Shown here piece by piece: positions 7,401 to 12,264 of a DNA stretch of 12,264 bases. Position 1 is the stretch's first letter, and every line of letters begins with the position of its first letter. A program made the position numbers and the translations under genes. The notes below the pieces were generated by a model. The model did not search any database. It was given only the letters and a program-made list of their open reading frames with translations, and was not told the origin of the DNA. This DNA comes from GCA-002862325 sp036339295 (GTDB lineage: Bacteria; Planctomycetota; Phycisphaerae; Phycisphaerales; SM1A02): positions 1 through 12,264 of the forward strand of contig JAYZBK010000053.1 in assembly GCA_036339295.1 (NCBI GenBank). Direction: 5' to 3'.

Positions 7401-7663
7401 AGGGTCCGCGCCCCGCGCATCCGGTGATGGCGGACGAGGATGTCCTGGATCGTGTTGTTGAACGCGTGGCCGAGGTGGAGCGCCGCGGTCACGTTCGGGG
7501 GCGGGATCAGGACGCCGTAGGCATCACCCGGGCCGTCCGGATCCGCGTGGAAGTCCCGATGGGCGGTCCAGGCCTCCCGCACCGGCGGCTCGGCGTCGTG
7601 GGGCGAGTACGATCTGGGAAGAGCGTCGGCGGGGCCGGAACGATCGGAGTCGGTGGCAGACAT
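4469..7663 (-). CDS. valS: Valine--tRNA ligase (ValRS)
   Basis: The product has 1064 residues against 951 in E. coli. It charges tRNA-Val with valine in the cytoplasm and edits mischarged threonine. Visible landmarks: PPPNVTAALHLGHA (54-67) with the HIGH-type motif HLGH (63-66); GTDHAGIATQ (92-101); the CP1 editing domain, about 205-400, with TTRPETMLGDTAVA (228-241) and VTPAHDPNDWEIG (305-317); NIRDWCISRQLWWGHRIP (455-472); VLDTWFSSALWP (556-567); KMSKS (642-646); RNFCNKLWNATRF (753-765) opening the anticodon-binding domain; and a C-terminal coiled-coil arm (about 995-1062). About 63 extra residues lie between KMSKS and RNFCNKLW (roughly 684-751); other additions near 420-438 and at the N-terminus explain the rest of the length. 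Its ATG overlaps the ATG of the divergent TPR gene. Confidence 0.98.
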   Translation of the reverse strand: MSATDSDRSGPADALPRSYSPHDAEPPVREAWTAHRDFHADPDGPGDAYGVLIPPPNVTAALHLGHAFNNTIQDILVRHHRMRGARTLWMPGTDHAGIATQSVVEKRLLRQGKKRTDFSREAFVEQVQAWKDEYEATILGQLEEMGCSCDFERTRFTMDPVCADAVREAFFQLFRDGLIYRGKRLVNWDPVMRTALADDEVEMRDVDGHMWYLRYPMADGDGHVTVATTRPETMLGDTAVAINPRDPRAAALRGRSVRVPIVDRVVPIVEDDYVVLPSATAVELGLGDEAVNDPKAALATGFLKVTPAHDPNDWEIGLRHELEAINVMAPDASISADHGWEDVSEEARSFLGLSREDARTAVVAWFEARGLLEEVRENPHAVGHSDRSHVPIEPYLSDQWYVRVTDDRFAGSALRAMEDGQRQGTAPEGAAVDGDGGLSFHPERYARTFQTWHENIRDWCISRQLWWGHRIPIWSKSTPASELPDEIAAAATADSMTAVDSAWTERGAAHRVRTMPDGSIEETICVPRPASIGGDEAEAGLRADLESAGFAQDPDVLDTWFSSALWPLSTMGWPDASIHPDAVPEGERLLEAFNPGAVLCTAREIITLWVSRMVMFNRHFLGRLPFRDVFIHAMIQDGHGQKMSKSLGNGVDPRDIIQSHGADAMRFTLAQMATGSQDVRMPVDLVCPHSGDTFTPKFVRGTTGHLVANSIQSSPDGSGREMVTAYGVAVGEVEATDERPLARNTSSRFDVGRNFCNKLWNATRFALGNLESTGTESGDPGLADRWIVSRLARTVREVDEALGAYQFNRYADAMYDFVWRDFCDWYLEAIKPTVRDRIDQQRRLHAVLDSILRLLHPICPFVTETLWPHVRSLDGIRTDAAASGVDGLLLPPADRCVVAAWPAPGAEVVDEEAEALFDRARNLVAAIRNLRGERQVSPKRRIVLHAGEAVLDLVRRADGAVETLAGLESVVSDRDAPADAIPLPFEGGQVLLSNLVDAVDRDAERKRLEKTIEGKRKQVAGFKAKLGNKGYVDNAPPHLVEETRQMLESAEADLAAAEQGLAGL
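7608..7613 (+). promoter_or_regulatory. Weak candidate -10 (TACGAT) for the TPR lipoprotein gene
   Basis: TACGAT lies inside the 5' end of valS, antisense to it. It would start transcription near 7620 and give a leader of about 40 nt. A GGAG at 7646-7649 lies 12 nt before the ATG at 7662 and 3 nt before the GTG at 7653. No -35 is clear; the assignment is tentative. Confidence 0.25.
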
Positions 7664-8804
7664 GATTCGCGCATTCTACGAGACTCGGCGTCCTCGCCCG
7701 TCGACGACTCGATCCTCGATCGTGCCGACCGGCCTGCTCGCCATCCTGCTCGGATTGGCGGCGTGCGGCCGTGACGAGGATCGCGGCGGACCGGCAGGCC
7801 CGCAGGATGCCGGGAGCGTGACCGCCACGGAGCGGGACGCCAGCCTCGACGCGATCGAACGATGGCTGACCTCGGGACGGGCGGACAACGCCACGGCCAT
7901 CGCCCGACGGCTGTCGGAACGGTTGCCCGCCGACCCCCACGTGGGGCTCGCCCTCGGGCGATCCCTGCTCGCCCTCGGAAGCGACGCCGCCGTCGACCCC
8001 GACCTCGGGGCCCCCGCGGGCGAGCGGCTCTCGCTGGAAGCGGTCGAGGTCCTTCTCCCGATCTACCGGGCCCCGGGAGCCTCGGGCGTCGACCGAGCTG
8101 CGGTTCGGCGCTCCCTCGGCCTCGCCCTCGAGGGTGCGGGCCGACTGGATGAGGCGATCGAGATCTACGACGAGGCCTCGCCCACCGACGATCCGATCTC
8201 GCGCTTCCATCGAGGCCTCGCCCTGCTCCGGGTCGATCGGCCCGGCGAGGCCTTCGACGAGCTCGACCGACTCGCCCGGGAACGACCCGACGATGCATTC
8301 ATCCTCGCCTCCCTGGCGGAGGCGGCCCTCCAGGTCGACCGTCCCGACGAGGCCCGGGCCCACGCCAACCGGGCGGTGAGCCTCGACCCCGACACCTGGT
8401 CGATCCGGTCGCGGCGGGCGTCGATCCTCCGAAGGACCGGCGATCCGAGGATCGCCATCGAGTCGCTCGCCTCCCTCCCGGAGGAGGCGAGGCTCGAGGA
8501 GGTCGTGGTGCAGGAGCTCGGTGCGTGCTGGCTCGACCTCGGTCGGCCCGACGCCGCGGCGGCGGGATGGGGGGAACTCGCCCGAGCCCGGCGGGAGGAC
8601 CCCGGAAAGTCGATCGGCCCCGCCCTCGAGGCGGCTCGCCTGCATGCGATCGCGGGGCAGGACGAGGAGGCCGAGGCGTGGCTGGCGATCGCCGCGGCCC
8701 TGGTCCCCGAGGATCGCCGGGTCGCAGCGACCCGCGTGGAGATCGATCGGATCCGTCGGGAGCGGTCGGCGTCGAATTCGGCGGCAGGCCCGCCTCGCGA
8801 CTAG
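7662..8804 (+). CDS. TPR-repeat lipoprotein
   Basis: From the ATG at 7662 the protein has 380 residues; a GTG at 7653 would add three. The N-region is long and basic (RRPRPSTTR), followed by PTGLLAILLGLAAC with canonical lipobox LAAC (Cys35), so the mature protein is lipid-anchored in the envelope. The rest is helical and rich in Ala, Leu, Arg, Asp and Glu, with degenerate tetratricopeptide pairs such as RRSLGLALEGAGRLDEAIEIYDEA (about 149-172), HRGLALLRVDRPGEAFDELDRLA, LAEAALQVDRPDEARAHANRAVSLDP and SILRRTGDPRIAIESLASLP. TPR solenoids bind other proteins; no enzymatic motif is seen and the partner is unknown. A GTG at 7722 would leave a signal peptide without basic residues, so it is less likely. 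It starts inside CATG shared with valS and stops inside CTAG shared with the SDR gene. Confidence 0.88.
   Translation: MIRAFYETRRPRPSTTRSSIVPTGLLAILLGLAACGRDEDRGGPAGPQDAGSVTATERDASLDAIERWLTSGRADNATAIARRLSERLPADPHVGLALGRSLLALGSDAAVDPDLGAPAGERLSLEAVEVLLPIYRAPGASGVDRAAVRRSLGLALEGAGRLDEAIEIYDEASPTDDPISRFHRGLALLRVDRPGEAFDELDRLARERPDDAFILASLAEAALQVDRPDEARAHANRAVSLDPDTWSIRSRRASILRRTGDPRIAIESLASLPEEARLEEVVVQELGACWLDLGRPDAAAAGWGELARARREDPGKSIGPALEAARLHAIAGQDEEAEAWLAIAAALVPEDRRVAATRVEIDRIRRERSASNSAAGPPRD
7673..7678 (-). promoter_or_regulatory. Candidate -10 element (TAGAAT) for valS
   Basis: TAGAAT on the minus strand matches TATAAT at 5 of 6 positions and ends 9 nt before the valS ATG, predicting a leader of 0-3 nt. 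It lies inside codons 4-6 of the TPR lipoprotein gene. No TTGACA-like -35 is seen at 16-18 bp. Confidence 0.5.
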
Positions 8805-9550
8805 CGGAGGTGCCGCCCACCGTCGATCGGGACGACGATCCCGGTCGTGTAGGACGCGTGCTCCGCGAGTGCGAGCACGAGCGACGCGGCTTCCTCGACC
8901 GTGCCTTCACGACCGAGCGGCACCCGCTCGAGATAGCGACGGCGTCGTTCCTCGTCGAACTCCTCGGCCCAGGCGATCACGCCCGGCGCGATGCCGAAGA
9001 CCCTGGTCGGAGCCATCTCGCAGGCGAGGATCGGCACGAGCGACTCGAGCGCCGCCTTCCCCGCGAGATAGGGCGCGGCCCCCGGCCTGGGCCGCAGTCG
9101 CGCATGGATGTCGCCGAAGAGCACGACCGCGCCTCCTCCGGCTCGGGTCGAGAGCGCCAGGGCGTCGCGAAGACCGGCCGCGACGAGCGCGGGCCCCGCC
9201 GCCTGCGCGGCCGCCTGCTCGAGGAACTTCGGCATCGACCAGGAGTCGATCGGGTCCTCGGAGAACGGGGCGCCGCACACGACGAGGAGGTCGATCGGTC
9301 GATCGAGGTCGAGCTCGCGGATGAAGGAATCGATCGAGGCGGCGTCGGCCAGGTCGAGCGCGGCGGTCTCGATGGCGCCGGACGACCCCGACGCCTCGAT
9401 CTCCTCCCGGAGACCTGCGGTCCGACGAGCGTCCCGACTCGTCAGCGTCATCGACCAACCAAGTCCGCCGAGGCGACGGGCCACGGCCTCCCCGGTGCGC
9501 GAGGTGGCACCGACCACGACCGCCCGGGGCGACGGGGTCGACGACGTCAT
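8801..9550 (-). CDS. SDR-family oxidoreductase, pteridine-reductase-like
   Basis: The product is 249 residues, normal for a classical-size short-chain dehydrogenase/reductase. The Rossmann nucleotide-binding turn is VVGATSRTGEAVARRLG (12-28); LDLAD (65-69) follows; the catalytic pair is Tyr161 and Lys165 in PYLAGKAAL; and IAPGVIAW (187-194) plus the C-terminal TGIVVPIDGGRHLR close the fold. FGDIHARLRPRPGAAPY (145-161) resembles bacterial pteridine reductases (PTR1/FolM-like; typically ADIHAERPL...Y), with Asp147 where ordinary SDRs carry Ser. NADPH-dependent reduction of a pterin or dihydrofolate is therefore a reasonable guess, but no folate gene is nearby and the NNAG motif is altered to VCGAP. 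No export signal is present. The ATG overlaps the stop of the upstream membrane-protein gene (ATGA), implying translational coupling. Confidence 0.88.
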   Translation of the reverse strand: MTSSTPSPRAVVVGATSRTGEAVARRLGGLGWSMTLTSRDARRTAGLREEIEASGSSGAIETAALDLADAASIDSFIRELDLDRPIDLLVVCGAPFSEDPIDSWSMPKFLEQAAAQAAGPALVAAGLRDALALSTRAGGGAVVLFGDIHARLRPRPGAAPYLAGKAALESLVPILACEMAPTRVFGIAPGVIAWAEEFDEERRRRYLERVPLGREGTVEEAASLVLALAEHASYTTGIVVPIDGGRHLR

Positions 9551-9867
9551 GAAGCGTCCCCGTCGAGGTGCCGCTGGTCGACGCGTCGCCCCGCCTCCGC
9601 CCAGGCGTCCACCGGTCCCCGCCTTCGGGACCGCTTCGACCGCGAACCGAGGCCGCGACGCCCGACCAGCCCGGAACGGAGAAGGGCCATCGAGACCGGG
9701 ATGCAGAGCAGGACCATCAGGACCAGCCCGAAGAGGACCACGCCGGCATCGATCTCGACGCGGGCGTCCATCGGCTCGGCGACCGGGTCGGCATCCACGC
9801 CCACCCGGCTCGTCTCCTCCTGCTCCTGGCGCGGAGCGTCCACGTTCGCGTCCTGTGGGGCCGGCAT
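9547..9867 (-). CDS. Small single-pass membrane protein
   Basis: The product is 106 residues. An acidic, Gln/Asp/Glu-rich N-terminal segment (1-39) is followed by one hydrophobic helix, AGVVLFGLVLMVLLCIPVSMALL (41-63), and a strongly basic tail, RSGLVGRRGLGSRSKRSRRRG, then WAEAGRRVDQRH. By the positive-inside rule the C-terminus is cytoplasmic and the N-terminus outside. I recognise no family. The gene is supported by the helix, by the -10-like TAGACT exactly 6 nt before its ATG, by an in-frame TAG closing the frame 12 nt upstream, and by the ATGA overlap that couples it to the SDR gene. It may help to locate or regulate the SDR, but nothing in the sequence shows this. Confidence 0.75.
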   Translation of the reverse strand: MPAPQDANVDAPRQEQEETSRVGVDADPVAEPMDARVEIDAGVVLFGLVLMVLLCIPVSMALLRSGLVGRRGLGSRSKRSRRRGPVDAWAEAGRRVDQRHLDGDAS

Positions 9868-9873
9868 CGCCGC

Positions 9874-9879
9874 AGTCTA
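9874..9879 (-). promoter_or_regulatory. Candidate leaderless -10 element (TAGACT) for the membrane-protein/SDR operon
   Basis: TAGACT on the minus strand fits TANNNT and ends 6 nt (GCGGCG) before the ATG at 9867. Its TAG is in frame with that ATG, so no upstream start is possible. There is no Shine-Dalgarno and no clear -35. Confidence 0.5.
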
Positions 9880-9886
9880 AGACCCG

Positions 9887-9898
9887 TGCCCGCGGGCA
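9887..9898. promoter_or_regulatory. 12-bp perfect palindrome in the divergent promoter region
   Basis: TGCCCGCGGGCA is self-complementary over all 12 bases. It lies just upstream of the minus-strand -10 at 9874-9879, about where a -35 would be, and 7 nt before the TAGAAT at 9905. It may be an operator for a dimeric regulator, or chance in a GC-rich stretch. Confidence 0.3.
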
Positions 9899-9931
9899 GG
9901 GATCTAGAATGACGGATCCCGCGTCCTGTGG

Positions 9932-9937
9932 GATCAT
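9932..9937 (+). promoter_or_regulatory. Candidate leaderless -10 element (GATCAT) for the AsmA-like gene
   Basis: GATCAT ends 6 nt before the GTG at 9944. At 17-bp spacing upstream lies ATGACG (9909-9914), 4 of 6 matches to TTGACA. A better-looking hexamer, TAGAAT at 9905-9910, would instead give a leader of about 27 nt that could fold a 6-bp hairpin (9915-9920 with 9930-9935). The two alternatives cannot be separated by eye. Confidence 0.4.
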
Positions 9938-9943
9938 GCTCCC

Positions 9944-12264
9944 GTGCCGCGATCCACCGAAACAACCACGACCTCCCGCTCCCGGCGCTGGTCCAGGCGC
10001 CTCGGGAGAGCGCTCCTGGTCATCGCGGCGCTCGTCGCGGTGGCGGCGGTCCTCCGGGACCCGATCCTCCAGAGGGTCGTCCAGGGCCAGCTCGAACGGA
10101 TGACCGGCGGGGAGGTGACGATCGTCGACGCCCGATTCGAGGGACTCTCCCGCGTCCGGATCGGCGAGATCGACATCGCCGCCCCGGGTTGGGAAGGACC
10201 CGCCCGGGACGTGCTCCGGGTCGAAGGACTTTCGCTCGACCTCGATCTTCCGCGACTCCTGCTGGGTGGATTCGGGTTCGAGCGACTTCGGGTCGAACGC
10301 GCGATGGTGCGGGTCGCGGAGGAGGCCGGCGACTCGACGAGATTCAACGTCGCCGCCCTTCGCCCCGAGCGCTCCGATCGGGCGTCTCGACGACGGTCGA
10401 GGGATCGCGACGACGAGCCGGGGAACTCCGGCATCGGCGAGGTCGTCATCGACCGCCTCGAGATCGAGACCGGGATCACGGACGAGGACGAGTGGCGACT
10501 GGCCTCGAAGGCCGCCTTCAACGCCCGGATCGACGTGGCCCCCACCGACTCGAGCACGCACGCCTTCCTGCTCGCGGCGGTCGACGACGAGTCCGGATTC
10601 GACATCGCGAGCGGCACCTTCGACGCGACGTCCGGCGGGTTCGCCCTCCGGACCGACGACGTCGACCTCCGGCGAGGCATCTCGCTCGCGCTCTCCGCCA
10701 CCGCCGGCGCCGTGATCTCCGCGATGGAGATCGACGGCACCCTCCGGACCGCGACGGTGGAGTGGATGCCCGGCGGCGTCCCGTTCGCGAAGCTGGAGAT
10801 CGACGATCTCGCGTTCAGCCCCCCCGAACTCGACGAGGTCGACGCGCAGTGGGTTCGATACGACGAGGGGTTCATCGTCGACGAGGATCCTCCCCTCCCC
10901 CGGATCGAGCTCTCGCGCGGCGTGATCGAGCTGCGGGGGGACGTCCTGGAGATCAGCGGCCGGGGCGGACGCCTCGGTCGGACCGAGGAGCCCGACCTCC
11001 TCCCCGACTTCGGGCTGACCGTCGTCTTCCGACTCGAACTCGCCGGGTTGCTGGAGGACATCGCGCGCCGCTCGATCGCGGAGCTCGGGGAATCGCTCCT
11101 CGACACCGCGCCGTTCTCGCTCGAGATCGACATCGATCGATTCGTCCGCCAGGGCGTCGCGGCCGAGGTCCCCGTCGATCTTCCAAGACCCGTGGCCTCC
11201 GCGTTGGAACTGCTCCGGGCCCGGAGCTGGGACCTCTCCGCCACGGCTTCCCTGCGAAGAGGAAGGATCGGCGACCAGCCGCCGGCGGTCGGCGAGGAGA
11301 TCGTCGCCGAGGCCTCGCTGGACCTGCGGGACGGCGAGGGGATGTACAAGGGCTTCGAGTACCCGCTCCATGCCGTGGTGGCCCGGCTCGTCGTTCGCGA
11401 CGACGTCATCAAGGTCCAGCACCTCGCCGGACTCGGGCCGCTGGACGATCGGATCGAGCTGACCGGGACGATCAACGGAACGGGCGACGATGCGGGAGTC
11501 GATCTCCGCCTTCGGTCGGAGTCGATCGCCCTCGACGACCAGTTGCTGGCCGCCCTGCCCGACACCACGCGAAGAGGCCTCCGCAATCTCTTCGACGAGG
11601 TGGCGTTGCAACGCCTCCGGGAAGCGGGCCTCGCCGGCGAGGTCCCCCTTCCGGGCGACCCCGAGTCCCTTCCGTTCGAGGTCGGTGGGCGAGGGTCGAT
11701 CGACCTGCGAATCCACCGGCCGAAGATCCTCGGATCGCCGGTGGCGGTCGAGGGCTCGATCGGCCTCCGCGACGTCGGTGGCGTGTTCTCTCGCTTCCCC
11801 TATCCCCTGATCGTCCGCCGCGGCGAACTGATCCTCGAGGATCTCGCGGTGATCCTCGTTCCCCCCGGACTCGAGGTCGAGACCCTGACCGGCGGAACCG
11901 GGACGATCAGCGGTCGCGTCGACCTGCCGCGGGACGGGGAGGGTGGTCGGGACGTCCATCCGACCATCGACATCGACGTGGAGAACGACCAACTGTCGCT
12001 CGGCCTCCTCGCCGCCGTGCCCCCGAGACTGGAAGGCCGGCCGTCGCCGGAGTCCATCCCCGGCTGGCCGGGCCAGGTCCTTTCGGAAGCCGTCGAACCG
12101 GTCATCTCCATGGGGCTCGGCGGCTCGATCGACTACTCGGTGCGGATCCGGACGCGACCCGACGGCGATTCGACCTTCTCGGTGTCGGGGCGGATGCAGG
12201 ACGGCCACGCGACGCCGGATCGCGTGGCCCGGGAGACCGTGGCGGAGGCCGGCCTCGTCTGGCC
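9944..12264 (+). CDS. AsmA-like membrane-anchored protein, 3' end outside window
   Basis: The frame is open from GTG 9944 to the window edge: 773 residues and no stop. A basic N-terminus (SRSRRWSRRLGR) and one hydrophobic helix (ALLVIAALVAVAAVL, 23-37) anchor it in the inner membrane. Next comes the typical AsmA opening: DPILQRVVQGQLERMTGGEVTIV (39-61), a FEGLSRVRIGEIDIAAPGW strand pattern, then LRVEGLSLDLDLPRLLLGGFGFERLRVERAMVRV (91-124). The remainder alternates beta-strands with acidic loops over a long distance, as in AsmA/TamB/DUF748 proteins, which bridge the envelope and are implicated in outer-membrane lipid or protein transport. A charged, likely disordered linker lies at about 140-162 (RSDRASRRRSRDRDDEPGN). 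An in-frame TAG at 9905 limits the start to GTG 9944 or a less likely CTG at 9926. The family is inferred from pattern; the CDS itself is very likely. Confidence 0.82.
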   Translation, partial: MPRSTETTTTSRSRRWSRRLGRALLVIAALVAVAAVLRDPILQRVVQGQLERMTGGEVTIVDARFEGLSRVRIGEIDIAAPGWEGPARDVLRVEGLSLDLDLPRLLLGGFGFERLRVERAMVRVAEEAGDSTRFNVAALRPERSDRASRRRSRDRDDEPGNSGIGEVVIDRLEIETGITDEDEWRLASKAAFNARIDVAPTDSSTHAFLLAAVDDESGFDIASGTFDATSGGFALRTDDVDLRRGISLALSATAGAVISAMEIDGTLRTATVEWMPGGVPFAKLEIDDLAFSPPELDEVDAQWVRYDEGFIVDEDPPLPRIELSRGVIELRGDVLEISGRGGRLGRTEEPDLLPDFGLTVVFRLELAGLLEDIARRSIAELGESLLDTAPFSLEIDIDRFVRQGVAAEVPVDLPRPVASALELLRARSWDLSATASLRRGRIGDQPPAVGEEIVAEASLDLRDGEGMYKGFEYPLHAVVARLVVRDDVIKVQHLAGLGPLDDRIELTGTINGTGDDAGVDLRLRSESIALDDQLLAALPDTTRRGLRNLFDEVALQRLREAGLAGEVPLPGDPESLPFEVGGRGSIDLRIHRPKILGSPVAVEGSIGLRDVGGVFSRFPYPLIVRRGELILEDLAVILVPPGLEVETLTGGTGTISGRVDLPRDGEGGRDVHPTIDIDVENDQLSLGLLAAVPPRLEGRPSPESIPGWPGQVLSEAVEPVISMGLGGSIDYSVRIRTRPDGDSTFSVSGRMQDGHATPDRVARETVAEAGLVW

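Noticed and set aside
7722..7724. GTG 7722 as start of the TPR lipoprotein
   Set aside because: It would avoid the overlap with valS, but the resulting signal peptide has no basic residue before its hydrophobic core, whereas the longer form has a strongly basic N-region. It remains a minor possibility.
1700..7774. A 2024-codon open frame on the plus strand
   Set aside because: It is antisense or out of frame to rsmD-side genes, the dockerin gene, the peptidase and valS, which are all recognisable. Its translation is low-complexity Arg/Asp/Gly/Val/Pro-rich with no domain. Such frames arise from GC-rich codon use.
8525..9880. A 451-codon open frame on the plus strand
   Set aside because: Antisense to the SDR and membrane-protein genes and out of frame with the TPR gene; Arg/Gly/Pro-rich shadow.
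9551..12208. N-terminal extension of the SDR frame to 1135 codons
   Set aside because: The extension is antisense to the AsmA-like gene and overlaps the small membrane protein. SDR homology begins at the ATG at 9550, which is coupled by ATGA to the upstream gene.
1..12264. tRNA or rRNA genes, CRISPR arrays, insertion sequences, prophage or defence genes
   Set aside because: I looked on both strands and saw no tandem spaced repeats, terminal inverted repeats with transposase, tRNA-like cloverleaf or nuclease/helicase cassette. Nearly all sequence is taken up by the genes listed.

Overview
The window looks like ordinary chromosomal DNA of a high-GC planctomycete, most likely of the class Phycisphaerae. 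The clearest sign is the exported protein at 2369-3094, which ends in two dockerin-like calcium-binding repeats (DLDGDGRVDGGDLGLFLGAW and a second copy) and a terminal Cys, a C-terminus typical of Phycisphaerae secreted proteins. The HEGWH lipoprotein, the prenyltransferase/squalene-oxidase-like exported protein and an enlarged valyl-tRNA synthetase fit the same lineage. I see no mobile element, phage gene, CRISPR array, rRNA or tRNA. No gene-free stretch exceeds 300 bases; the longest is about 108 bases. Two genes run off the window edges (1-913 and 9944-12264) and have no stop inside it.

Layout, left to right: an exported cyclase-like protein (minus, 3' end cut off); rsmD, the 16S rRNA guanine methyltransferase (minus); an alpha/beta hydrolase (plus), divergent from rsmD across 45 bp; the dockerin-type secreted protein (minus), convergent with the hydrolase across a 14-bp gap inside a perfect inverted repeat; a HExxH metallopeptidase-like lipoprotein (minus); valS (minus, 1064 residues, followed by a 9-bp-stem hairpin); a TPR lipoprotein (plus) whose ATG overlaps the valS ATG in CATG; a pteridine-reductase-like SDR (minus) whose stop overlaps the TPR stop in CTAG; a small one-helix membrane protein (minus) joined to the SDR by an ATGA overlap; and a large AsmA-like protein (plus, 3' end cut off).

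There is no evident single pathway. Two genes serve translation (rsmD, valS); most of the others are exported, lipid-anchored or membrane proteins of the cell envelope. The only tight operon is the small membrane protein plus SDR pair.

The most notable pattern is regulatory. Upstream of six of the nine independent gene starts, a -10-like hexamer (TAGCGT, GATACT, TATCGT, TACGAT, TAGACT, GATCAT) ends exactly 6 nt before the start codon, and none of these starts has a convincing Shine-Dalgarno at normal spacing. This is the arrangement expected for leaderless mRNAs whose first base is the start codon. The dockerin gene is the contrast: it has a GGAG at normal spacing and a long hairpin next to it. 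I found no convincing undescribed multi-gene system; the leaderless pattern is the best lead.
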